A stretch of DNA of 47,820 nucleotides from Alphaproteobacteria bacterium (GTDB lineage Bacteria > Pseudomonadota > Alphaproteobacteria > Rhodobacterales > Rhodobacteraceae): assembly GCA_030428355.1 (NCBI GenBank), contig JAUIBL010000031.1, forward strand, positions 1-47,820, in the 5' to 3' direction. The notes under the pieces were generated by a model. It was not told where the DNA came from. It made no database searches and saw only the letters and a list, made by a program, of their open reading frames with translations. This document shows, in pieces, positions 41,350-47,820 of this stretch (the stretch's first letter is position 1; each line of letters starts with the position of its first letter). The translations under genes and the position numbers were made by a program.

Positions 41350-42164
41350 TGCCGGTGCTCGACAAGGACGGGACGCAGGTCTGGCGGCGGCGCACGCAGG
41401 GGCAGGCGATGCTGCGCTGGTTCGGCTGGCTGCTCGGGGTTGCGGTGTTCGTGGTGTGCTGGCAGCGCATCTCGGACTCGACAACGTGGTTCTTCGTCTG
41501 GGACGCCCCGCGCATCGCCAATGACATCTGGACCCGCGCGACACCGCCGCGCTGGGAATACATTACCCAGCTTGGCCGCCCGATCTGGGACACGCTCAAC
41601 ATCGCGACGCTGGGCACTCTGATCGCACTCTTCTTTGCGGTCCCGGTTGCGTTCCTTGCGGCACGCAACACGACGCCCTCTGCCTGGCTGATCCGGCCGA
41701 TTGCCCTACTGATCATCGTCTCCACACGGTCGATCAATTCGCTGATCTGGGCGCTTCTGCTGATCGCGATCATCGGACCCGGCGTATTCGCGGGCGTCAT
41801 CGCCATTGCGATCCGGTCCATCGGATTCTGCGCCAAACTGCTCTACGAGGCGATCGAAGAGATCGACCAGACCCAAGTCGAAGCCATCACGGCAACCGGC
41901 GCGTCGCGCTGGCAGGTGATGGCCTACGGGATCGTGCCGCAGATCCTGCCCGCGTTCGCCGGCATCGCGGTCTTCCGCTGGGACATCAATATCCGGGAAT
42001 CCACGGTGCTGGGTCTGGTGGGCGCAGGGGGCATCGGCTTGCAACTGTCGTCGTCGCTGAACGTCCTCGCATGGCCACAGGTCAGCCTGATCCTTCTGGT
42101 CATTCTCGCCGCGGTCATCATCAGCGAATGGGTGTCGGCCAAGGTCCGGGGGGCCATCATTTGA
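41349..42164 (+). CDS. phnE: Phosphonate-type ABC transporter permease 2
   Basis: Second PhnE-type permease, 271 residues, presumably a heterodimer partner of the first. The coupling loop is EAITATGASRWQVMAYGIVP and the hallmark [20 protein letters not shown]. The N-terminus is longer and basic ([19 protein letters not shown]) before the first span. The HAD gene begins 5 bp after its stop. Confidence 0.93.
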   Translation: MPVLDKDGTQVWRRRTQGQAMLRWFGWLLGVAVFVVCWQRISDSTTWFFVWDAPRIANDIWTRATPPRWEYITQLGRPIWDTLNIATLGTLIALFFAVPVAFLAARNTTPSAWLIRPIALLIIVSTRSINSLIWALLLIAIIGPGVFAGVIAIAIRSIGFCAKLLYEAIEEIDQTQVEAITATGASRWQVMAYGIVPQILPAFAGIAVFRWDINIRESTVLGLVGAGGIGLQLSSSLNVLAWPQVSLILLVILAAVIISEWVSAKVRGAII

Positions 42165-42169
42165 CGGTG

Positions 42170-43066
42170 ATGTCGACAGAAACGGCGTTCAACGCATACG
42201 AGGCCGTGCGGCACCGTCTGCCCGTCATTGAGCCGTCGGGAGCAGGGTTCCAGCGCGTTGCAACCTTGGCCGATATTGCGGATGCCTTCGATGTATTCCT
42301 GCTGGATGCATTCGGTGTGCTCAATATCGGTGAAGCAGCTATCCCCGGGACGCCCGAGCGGATTGCGAACCTCAAGGTGGCAGGCAAGCGCGTTTTGGTC
42401 GTGTCGAACGCGGCCGGGTTTCCGCATGCAGCCCTGATGGAGAAATACACCCGGCTTGGCTATGATTTCGCTCCAGAAGACGTCATCACCAGCCGGGTCA
42501 CCCTGCTTGCCGGGTTGAACGGTCGGCAAAACCTGCATTGGGGTCTGATGGCCACGCGCAGCACGGGGCTGCGTGACCTCGAGAACCTGACATTGACCTA
42601 TCTCGAGGAAGACCCCGCTGCTTATGACGCGGTCGAAGGTTTCCTGCTTGTCGGAAGCGCGGCATGGACGGAAGAGCGGCAGGCCCTTTTGGAAAGCGCG
42701 CTGAGGACGCGCCCGCGTCCGGTTCTGGTGGGAAATCCGGACATCGTCGCCCCACGCGAAACGGGCTTTTCGGTTGAGCCCGGACATTTCGCGCATCGGC
42801 TTGCGGACCGGACCGGGATCAGCCCCGAGTTCTACGGCAAACCGTTTCCCGACATTTTCGATCTGGCCTTCAAACGATTGGGTGACACGGATAGGTCGCG
42901 CGTGGTGATGGTCGGGGACAGTTTGCACACCGACATCCTTGGCGCACGCAATGTCGGGATCGCCTCCGCGCTTATCGCGGATTACGGCTTCTTCGCGGGG
43001 CAGGATGCCGAAAAGGCCGTGTTGGCCACCGGCATCGTGCCCGATTTCATTGTCGAGCGGCCATGA
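42170..43066 (+). CDS. HAD superfamily class IIA protein with D-A-F motif I
   Basis: HAD-fold enzyme of 298 residues. Motif I is FLLDAFGVLN (Asp46-Ala47-Phe48), so the second Asp of the phosphatase D-x-D is Phe. Motif II is VVSN (Ser79), motif III YGKPFPDIF (Lys224) and motif IV VGDSLHTDI (Asp250, Asp255). GNPDIVAP (188-195) marks a class IIA (NagD-like) cap. D-x-aromatic occurs in haloacid dehalogenases and D-x-Ala in phosphonatase, neither being simple phosphatases, but some class IIA HADs of unknown function also lack the second Asp. Its place between phosphonate- and glycerol-phosphate-type importers suggests it acts on an imported compound. TTG 42161 and GTG 42167 are alternative starts. 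Confidence 0.87.
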   Translation: MSTETAFNAYEAVRHRLPVIEPSGAGFQRVATLADIADAFDVFLLDAFGVLNIGEAAIPGTPERIANLKVAGKRVLVVSNAAGFPHAALMEKYTRLGYDFAPEDVITSRVTLLAGLNGRQNLHWGLMATRSTGLRDLENLTLTYLEEDPAAYDAVEGFLLVGSAAWTEERQALLESALRTRPRPVLVGNPDIVAPRETGFSVEPGHFAHRLADRTGISPEFYGKPFPDIFDLAFKRLGDTDRSRVVMVGDSLHTDILGARNVGIASALIADYGFFAGQDAEKAVLATGIVPDFIVERP

Positions 43067-43166
43067 CACAAAACTTTGTCATGATCGCTCTACCAAGCGC
43101 GATGTCAAATCGCGGAACCGGGGTGGGGAATCTGTCCCGGCACTTCAGTCACAGAGGGAGAAACAC

Positions 43167-44468
43167 ATGAAACACACGATCAGCATTCTGGCAGCCTCGG
43201 CGGTTCTTGGATCGACGCAGGCGGCAATGGCAGCGACCGAAATCGAGTTCTGGCATGCGTTTACCGGCCGCCTTGGCGAACTGGTGGCCGAGCAGGTCGA
43301 AGGCTTCAACAGCTCGCAATCCGACTACACCGTGGTCGCAACACACAAAGGCAACTATTCCGAGACGCTGAATGCAGGGATCGCGGCGTTCCGCGCGGGC
43401 GAACAGCCTGACATCCTGATGGTTTTCGAAGTGGGCACCGCCACGATGATGGGCGCCAAGGGTGCCATCAAGCCGGTCTACGAGGTGATGGGCGACGGGT
43501 TCGACCAGTCGAAATACATCGGGTCGGTCAAGGGCTACTATACCTCGCCCGAAGGCGACATGCTGTCGTTGCCCTACAACTCGTCGACACCTGTGTTGTG
43601 GGTGAACCGCGACAAGCTGCAGGAAGCGGGCATCGACCCGGATACCGATTTGTCGACATGGGAACAGGTCGGCACAGTTCTGGACCAGCTCAAGGACGCA
43701 GGCGTCGACTGCCCGATGACAACCGCATGGCAGAGCTGGATTCACCTCGAGAATTTCTCGGCCTATCACGACGTGCCGTTTGCCACGAAGTCCAACGGCT
43801 TTGACGGCACCGATACGGAATTGGCATTCAACAGCCCGGCGCAGGTGGCACATATCAGCGCGATGGGTGAATGGGCGCAGGATGGCAAATTCATCTATGC
43901 CGGCCGTCGCAACGAAGGTGGTGCGAATTTCCGTGGCGGCGAATGTGCGCTCTTCACCGAGTCCTCGGCTGGTTACGCAGGCATCAAGGCAGAAGCGCAA
44001 TTCGATTTCGAGGTGCGTCCGCTGCCCTATTGGTCGGCTGTCGCCAGCGAGCCGCAGAACACCATTATCGGTGGTGCATCCCTCTGGGTGATGGAAGGCC
44101 AGACTGACGAGGAATATGCAGGCGTCGCCGCCTTTATGAATTTCCTCTCCAGCCCCGAAATCCAGGCCAAGTGGCACCAGGACACCGGCTACCTGCCGAT
44201 CACGTCCGAGGCCGGCGAGCTGACCCGCGAACAGGGCTTCTACGAGGCCAATCCGGGCACCGACATCGCAGTGATCCAGATGACAGCGAAAGAGCCGACG
44301 GCGAATTCCAAGGGTTTGCGCCTTGGGTCCTTCGACCAGATCCGCACCATCATCGACGAAGAACTCGAAGCGGTCTGGGCTGGCGACAAGGACGCGCAAG
44401 CGGCGTTGGACAGCGCGGTCGAGCGCGGCAATGCCCTGCTGCGTCGTTTCGAGCAGGCATCCCGTTAA
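43167..44468 (+). CDS. ugpB: Glycerol-3-phosphate-type ABC transporter binding protein
   Basis: Periplasmic binding protein of 433 residues. Signal peptide MKHTISILAASAVLGSTQAA ending MA, then ATEIEFWHAF. UgpB-type features are THKGNYSETLNAGIAAFRAG, WQSWIHLENFSAYHDVPFAT and GGECALFTESSAGYAGIKA. UgpB binds sn-glycerol-3-phosphate or glycerophosphodiesters; sugar-binding relatives exist, so the ligand is a strong guess, not proven. GAGGGAGAAACAC precedes the ATG; the 100-bp gap upstream could hold its own promoter. A terminator-like hairpin follows. Confidence 0.87.
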   Translation: MKHTISILAASAVLGSTQAAMAATEIEFWHAFTGRLGELVAEQVEGFNSSQSDYTVVATHKGNYSETLNAGIAAFRAGEQPDILMVFEVGTATMMGAKGAIKPVYEVMGDGFDQSKYIGSVKGYYTSPEGDMLSLPYNSSTPVLWVNRDKLQEAGIDPDTDLSTWEQVGTVLDQLKDAGVDCPMTTAWQSWIHLENFSAYHDVPFATKSNGFDGTDTELAFNSPAQVAHISAMGEWAQDGKFIYAGRRNEGGANFRGGECALFTESSAGYAGIKAEAQFDFEVRPLPYWSAVASEPQNTIIGGASLWVMEGQTDEEYAGVAAFMNFLSSPEIQAKWHQDTGYLPITSEAGELTREQGFYEANPGTDIAVIQMTAKEPTANSKGLRLGSFDQIRTIIDEELEAVWAGDKDAQAALDSAVERGNALLRRFEQASR

Positions 44469-44485
44469 CGTCCACACACAGGAGA

Positions 44486-44516
44486 GGCTGCTCCGGACCT
44501 CCGGGGCAGCCTTTTT
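44486..44516 (+). terminator. Internal terminator/attenuator between ugpB and ugpA
   Basis: GGCTGCTCCGG (44486-44496), loop ACCT, CCGGGGCAGCC (44501-44511; one G-T pair), then TTTTT. It ends 6 bases before the ugpA ATG, where a ribosome-binding site would be expected. Partial termination would give more UgpB than permease. Confidence 0.8.
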
Positions 44517-44522
44517 GGTCAT

Positions 44523-45404
44523 ATGGAAAAGCGCGTTACGTTCAAAGGCATCTGGCTGCCGCTTTTGCTGGTGCTGCCCCAGATCCTGATCACGGCTATC
44601 TTCTTTTTCTACCCGGCAGGGCAGGCGATCTGGCAATCGCTCTTCATTCCCGATCCGTTCGGGCTGTCGATGCAATGGGTGGGGCTTGGCAATTTCGAAT
44701 ACCTGCTGTCCGACCGTTTCTACCGCGCGTCCTTTATCACGACGGCGGTGTTCTCGATCCTTGTCACTGTCGTGTCGATGGGCGTGGCGCTGTATCTTGC
44801 CATTCTGGCGGATCGGCTGATCAAGGGATCGGGCACGTATCGCACGCTTCTCATCTGGCCCTATGCCGTGGCCCCTGCCGTGGCGGGGGTGCTCTGGCTC
44901 TTCATGTTCAACACCCGTGTCGGCGTGGTGACCTGGTATCTCGGCCTTCTGGGCTATGACTGGAACCACGTGCTGAACGAAGGTGAGGCGATGGGCCTTG
45001 TCGTCGTGGCCAGCGCCTGGGGCCGGATCAGCTACAACTTCCTGTTCTTCCTCGCGGGCCTGCAGGCGATCCCACGCTCTGTGATCGAAGCCGCCGCCAT
45101 CGACGGCGCGCATTTCTGGACCCGGTTCCGCACGATTGTCTGGCCGCTTCTGTCGCCGACGACCTTCTTCCTGCTGGTGGTGAACATCATCTATGCCTTC
45201 TTCGAGACCTTCGGCGTGATCCACACCATCACCTCCGGCGGCCCGCAGCAGGCGACCACGATCCTTGTCTACAAGGTCTATTCCGACGGGTTCGTGGGTC
45301 AGGACCTCGGGTCCTCGGCTGCGCAATCCGTGATCCTTCTGGTCATCGTGTCCCTGCTGACCGTGATCCAGTTCAAATACATCGAACGCAGGGTGCATTA
45401 CTGA
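44523..45404 (+). CDS. ugpA: Glycerol-3-phosphate-type ABC permease UgpA
   Basis: Inner-membrane permease of 293 residues with six spans; [20 protein letters not shown] is the first. The coupling loop is [20 protein letters not shown] followed by [25 protein letters not shown] is UgpA-like. No good ribosome-binding site precedes the ATG at 44523, because the terminator hairpin and T-run occupy that place; the start otherwise fits the family. Its TGA overlaps the ugpE ATG. Confidence 0.92.
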   Translation: MEKRVTFKGIWLPLLLVLPQILITAIFFFYPAGQAIWQSLFIPDPFGLSMQWVGLGNFEYLLSDRFYRASFITTAVFSILVTVVSMGVALYLAILADRLIKGSGTYRTLLIWPYAVAPAVAGVLWLFMFNTRVGVVTWYLGLLGYDWNHVLNEGEAMGLVVVASAWGRISYNFLFFLAGLQAIPRSVIEAAAIDGAHFWTRFRTIVWPLLSPTTFFLLVVNIIYAFFETFGVIHTITSGGPQQATTILVYKVYSDGFVGQDLGSSAAQSVILLVIVSLLTVIQFKYIERRVHY

Positions 45405-46258
45405 TGGCGGAACACTCTGGCATGGTTGAAAAGCGCGGCGCCGGGCTGTGGCTGACCCATCTGGGTCTGATCATCGGCGTTGCCTTCATCTTCTTCCCGA
45501 TCTGGCTGGCCTTTGTCGCCTCGACGGTGAGTCAGCCCGAAATCGTGCGTCCCCCGATGCCGCTTCTGCCGGGGGACCAGTTCTTCGAGAATTACTCCAA
45601 GGCCCTGACGGCGGGCATCAACGCGCCGGTGGCGCTGATGCTGGGCAATTCGCTCTTCATGGCACTGGGGATCGCCATCGGTAAAATCGCGATCTCGCTG
45701 CTCTCGGCCTTCGCGATCGTGTACTTCAAGTTTCCCGGCAAAAAGCTGTTCTTCTGGCTGATCTTCCTGACACTGATGCTTCCCGTCGAAGTGCGCATCG
45801 TGCCGACCTACGAGGTGATCGCGAATTTCGGGATGCTCAACAGCTATCAGGGCCTGATCCTGCCGCTGATCGCGTCTGCAACCGCGACGTTCCTGTTCCG
45901 TCAGTTCTTCATGACCGTGCCGGACGAGCTGGCCGAGGCGGCGCGGGTCGACGGGGCAGGGCCGATGCGGTTCTTCTTCGACATTCTCCTGCCGATGAGC
46001 CGCACCAACATCGCCGCACTCTTCGTCATTCTGTTTATCTACGGCTGGAACCAGTATCTCTGGCCGCTGCTGATCACCACAGATCCGTCGATGAACACCA
46101 TCGTCATGGGCATCAAGCAAATGTTCCCCTCGGGCGACGACATTGCCGACTGGCCGGTGATCATGGCGACCTCGATCCTAGCAATGGTGCCGCCGGTGCT
46201 GGTGGTCGTGGGGATGCAGAAACTCTTCATTCGCGGACTTGTGGAAAGCGAGAAATAA
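45404..46258 (+). CDS. ugpE: Glycerol-3-phosphate-type ABC permease UgpE
   Basis: Inner-membrane permease of 284 residues with six spans. [20 protein letters not shown] and the coupling loop [20 protein letters not shown] are typical; [20 protein letters not shown] is a UgpE hallmark that separates it from most sugar permeases. It overlaps ugpA by one base and is followed after 4 bp by the ATPase gene. Confidence 0.93.
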   Translation: MAEHSGMVEKRGAGLWLTHLGLIIGVAFIFFPIWLAFVASTVSQPEIVRPPMPLLPGDQFFENYSKALTAGINAPVALMLGNSLFMALGIAIGKIAISLLSAFAIVYFKFPGKKLFFWLIFLTLMLPVEVRIVPTYEVIANFGMLNSYQGLILPLIASATATFLFRQFFMTVPDELAEAARVDGAGPMRFFFDILLPMSRTNIAALFVILFIYGWNQYLWPLLITTDPSMNTIVMGIKQMFPSGDDIADWPVIMATSILAMVPPVLVVVGMQKLFIRGLVESEK

Positions 46259-46262
46259 GAAC

Positions 46263-47261
46263 ATGGCAACGCTGACCCTCAACAACGTCAAGAAATCCTT
46301 CGGCAAGACCGATGTCATCCACGGTGTGTCCATCGACATCGAAGACGGCGAATTCATCGTCATCGTCGGCCCGTCCGGCTGCGGCAAATCCACCTTGCTG
46401 CGTATGGTGGCGGGGCTCGAGACCATCACCGATGGCGAGGTCCAGATCGGCGGGCGGCGCGTCAACGAAGAGGAACCGATGGCGCGCGACATCGCCATGG
46501 TGTTCCAGAACTACGCGCTTTATCCGCATATGTCGGTCTTCGACAACATGGCCTACGGGCTCAAGATCGCCAAGGTGCCCCGGTCAGAGATCGAAACCCG
46601 CGTGGCACAGGCCGCCAAGCTGCTGCAGCTTGAACCCTACCTGACCCGCAAACCGCGCGAGCTGTCCGGCGGCCAGCGCCAGCGCGTTGCCATGGGGCGC
46701 GCCATCGTGCGCAAACCGGCAGTGTTCCTCTTCGACGAGCCGCTCTCGAACCTCGACGCCAAGCTGCGCGTGCAGATGCGGCTCGAGATCCGTGCGCTTC
46801 AGCGCGAACTCGGCGTGACATCGCTCTACGTGACCCATGATCAGGTCGAGGCGATGACGATGGCCGACCGCATGATCGTGATGAATGGCGGGGTGGCCGA
46901 CCAGATCGGCAAACCGCTCGAGGTCTATGCCAACCCGGCCACCGAATTCGTCGCGGGCTTCATCGGATCGCCGCCGACGAATTTCCTCTCCGGAGCGTTG
47001 CTGGGCCGCGCATCGGGCATCAAACTGGGCGTGCGCCCCGAACACATGCGCCTCTCCGACACCGGCCCCCTGCGCGCCCGCACCACCTATTGCGAGGCCC
47101 TCGGCGCGGAAACGCTGGTCCACCTCACCTGCGCCGACGGCACGCAAGTCACCGTCCGCCAGGACGCCGCCGCCCCCTTCCCGCAAGAGGGCACCGAGAC
47201 CGCCCTGACCTGGGACAGCCCCAACGAAATGACCTTCGACGCCTCGGGCAGGAGGGTTTGA
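46263..47261 (+). CDS. ugpC: Glycerol-3-phosphate-type ABC ATPase UgpC
   Basis: ATPase of the MalK/UgpC group, 332 residues. Walker [11 protein letters not shown]-loop [10 protein letters not shown], signature [19 protein letters not shown], Walker [12 protein letters not shown], switch [10 protein letters not shown], then a C-terminal TOBE-type regulatory region with GVRPEHMRL. At 332 residues it is slightly shorter than usual UgpC (about 350). The ATG at 46263 follows GAGAAATAAGAAC. No terminator was found downstream; a yaeQ-tail remnant begins 6 bp after the stop. Confidence 0.92.
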   Translation: MATLTLNNVKKSFGKTDVIHGVSIDIEDGEFIVIVGPSGCGKSTLLRMVAGLETITDGEVQIGGRRVNEEEPMARDIAMVFQNYALYPHMSVFDNMAYGLKIAKVPRSEIETRVAQAAKLLQLEPYLTRKPRELSGGQRQRVAMGRAIVRKPAVFLFDEPLSNLDAKLRVQMRLEIRALQRELGVTSLYVTHDQVEAMTMADRMIVMNGGVADQIGKPLEVYANPATEFVAGFIGSPPTNFLSGALLGRASGIKLGVRPEHMRLSDTGPLRARTTYCEALGAETLVHLTCADGTQVTVRQDAAAPFPQEGTETALTWDSPNEMTFDASGRRV

Positions 47262-47266
47262 GGGGA

Positions 47267-47320
47267 GTGTTAAACGGCGAGGTGATCGTCAGCGCGACGC
47301 CGGAGGTTTGGAAGGGGTAG
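47267..47320 (+). pseudogene. Remnant copy of the yaeQ 3' end
   Basis: Reading from 47267, 17 codons end NGEVIVSATPEVWKG-stop, matching the yaeQ C-terminus DGEVMVSV...VTPEVWKA with seven codons missing. At DNA level 47276-47294 matches 35450-35468 (18 of 19) and 47295-47313 matches 35490-35508 (18 of 19). It is in the same orientation as yaeQ, 11.8 kb away, and lies just behind ugpC. Confidence 0.75.
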
Positions 47321-47401
47321 GGGGGCGGAGCAATTTGCTGCGTACGCGAGATTCTATTTCCCTTCATGCAAATGCGGATTTCCGAATATCGCTGATTTGC
47401 C

Positions 47402-47659
47402 TTATATTTGGTTTCGCCAGTCAGTGCGGAAACCCAGCTCACGGCCAAACGTGAAAGCGTTGCAAGCTCGAATGCTGAATTGGGCGCAAACGTCTGGTAC
47501 TTTTCGGTTTTTTCTCTGTGCTCGCGGCTTGGAGCGTTCTGTTGTTACGATAACCCGATTTTCAGGGTCGTAGAGAGCGTAGGCTATAAGGAATGGATCC
47601 CGCCCGATTTCCTCGATCTCAATGTCCGTCAAATCGGCTGCGTAGCCCTCTTCGGTCAC
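47402..47659 (-). pseudogene. C-terminal part of a DUF4411/PIN-like toxin
   Basis: The minus strand encodes IEEIGRDPFLIAYALYDPEN, VIVTTERSKPRAQRKNRKVP and DVCAQFSIRACNAFTFGREL, which resemble the C-terminal half of DUF4411 proteins (PIN-like, often paired with an ImmA/IrrE-XRE protein). About 80 residues of the expected 150-160 are present. The frame closes with a stop 9 bp upstream of the GTG at 47659, and no N-terminal DTN motif is seen in 47660-47820, so it is truncated or frameshifted. The DNA is AT-richer than the cluster to its left. Confidence 0.6.
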
Positions 47660-47820
47660 ACCTTACAAGGTCGATATCGACTTCCTCCGCAAATTTCGGC
47701 TATTTCGCGATTTGTGTGGGTGGACTGGTTTCCGGTCATGCGCGGCACCCACCAGATGTTGTGGTGTAGGGTGAGGCTGGCAGGTGGCTGAGATTACCTG
47801 CGATCAGGTAGGCGATGAGG

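Noticed and set aside
43068..43105. Possible Pho boxes before ugpB (two TGTCA words)
   Set aside because: The two words are 26 bases apart, not the 11-base spacing of PhoB direct repeats, and the flanking bases do not fit. No Pho box was found before phnD either.
43149..45398. Open frame of 749 codons on the minus strand opposite ugpB-ugpA
   Set aside because: It mirrors the codon pattern of two clear ugp genes in GC-rich DNA, has low-complexity His/Arg/Asp-rich content and spans the intergenic terminator. No family features.
1..47820. CRISPR array, prophage or replication origin
   Set aside because: No regularly spaced direct repeats, no structural or integrase genes and no DnaA-box or iteron clusters were seen.

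Overview
The window looks like the chromosome (or a large replicon) of an alphaproteobacterium of the Rhodobacterales/Roseobacter type. I infer this from the GC-rich coding style, the interrupted hisBHAFE cluster, the DUF1127 and XRE small regulators, the alphaproteobacterial FtsY with a long acidic/proline-rich N-terminus, and the fused formate-dehydrogenase-type beta subunit. No database search was run; family names rest on motifs and recalled family features.

Layout. 1-720 is an AT-richer edge with the start of a probable IS5-type transposase and a HEPN-like ORF that may be truncated. 806-5606 carries 5-formyl-THF cyclo-ligase/mgtE, guanine deaminase, an agmatinase-family enzyme and rpmG (L33). 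5731-6670 holds RNase P RNA followed by a parDE toxin-antitoxin pair whose toxin gene has an in-frame TAG. 6722-10010 is a minus-strand run of 8-oxoguanine deaminase, a MetE-like protein and an alpha/beta hydrolase. 10129-20363 is housekeeping: hisN, XRE regulator, quinone-oxidoreductase-like MDR, LysR, DUF1127, Bax-inhibitor-1 protein, a fused NuoE/NuoF-type formate dehydrogenase beta subunit, ftsY, an EamA permease and yciB. 20360-26117 has an Lrp-type regulator divergent from an ornithine/lysine decarboxylase, a lone CoxL-type (form II) molybdoenzyme large subunit, a DUF2235 protein and a CoA-binding protein. 26254-31056 is the histidine cluster (hisE, F, A, H, B), broken by two opposite-strand genes and a lysE remnant. 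Then come GNAT, two tandem tRNA-Gly(GCC), a porin overlapping a NylB-like serine hydrolase, and yaeQ.

35524-47261 is a block devoted largely to phosphorus compounds: NUDIX and Na/Pi-cotransporter-type genes on one strand and, divergently, a DeoR regulator, a PhnDCEE importer, a class IIA HAD protein and a UgpBAEC importer. The block is bounded on the left by the 3' end of yaeQ and on the right by a directly repeated, internally deleted copy of the same yaeQ 3' end, so it may have been inserted or rearranged as a unit. The right edge (47321-47820) is AT-richer and contains the C-terminal part of a DUF4411-like toxin.

Best leads: (1) the two-importer cluster built around a HAD protein whose motif I is D-A-F rather than D-x-D; (2) the yaeQ-tail direct repeats flanking that cluster; (3) a composite intergenic repeat in which hairpin shape is kept while stem sequence changes; (4) the broken parE beside intact parD, abutting rnpB; and (5) orphan CoxL and formate-dehydrogenase-beta genes with no partner subunits in the window.
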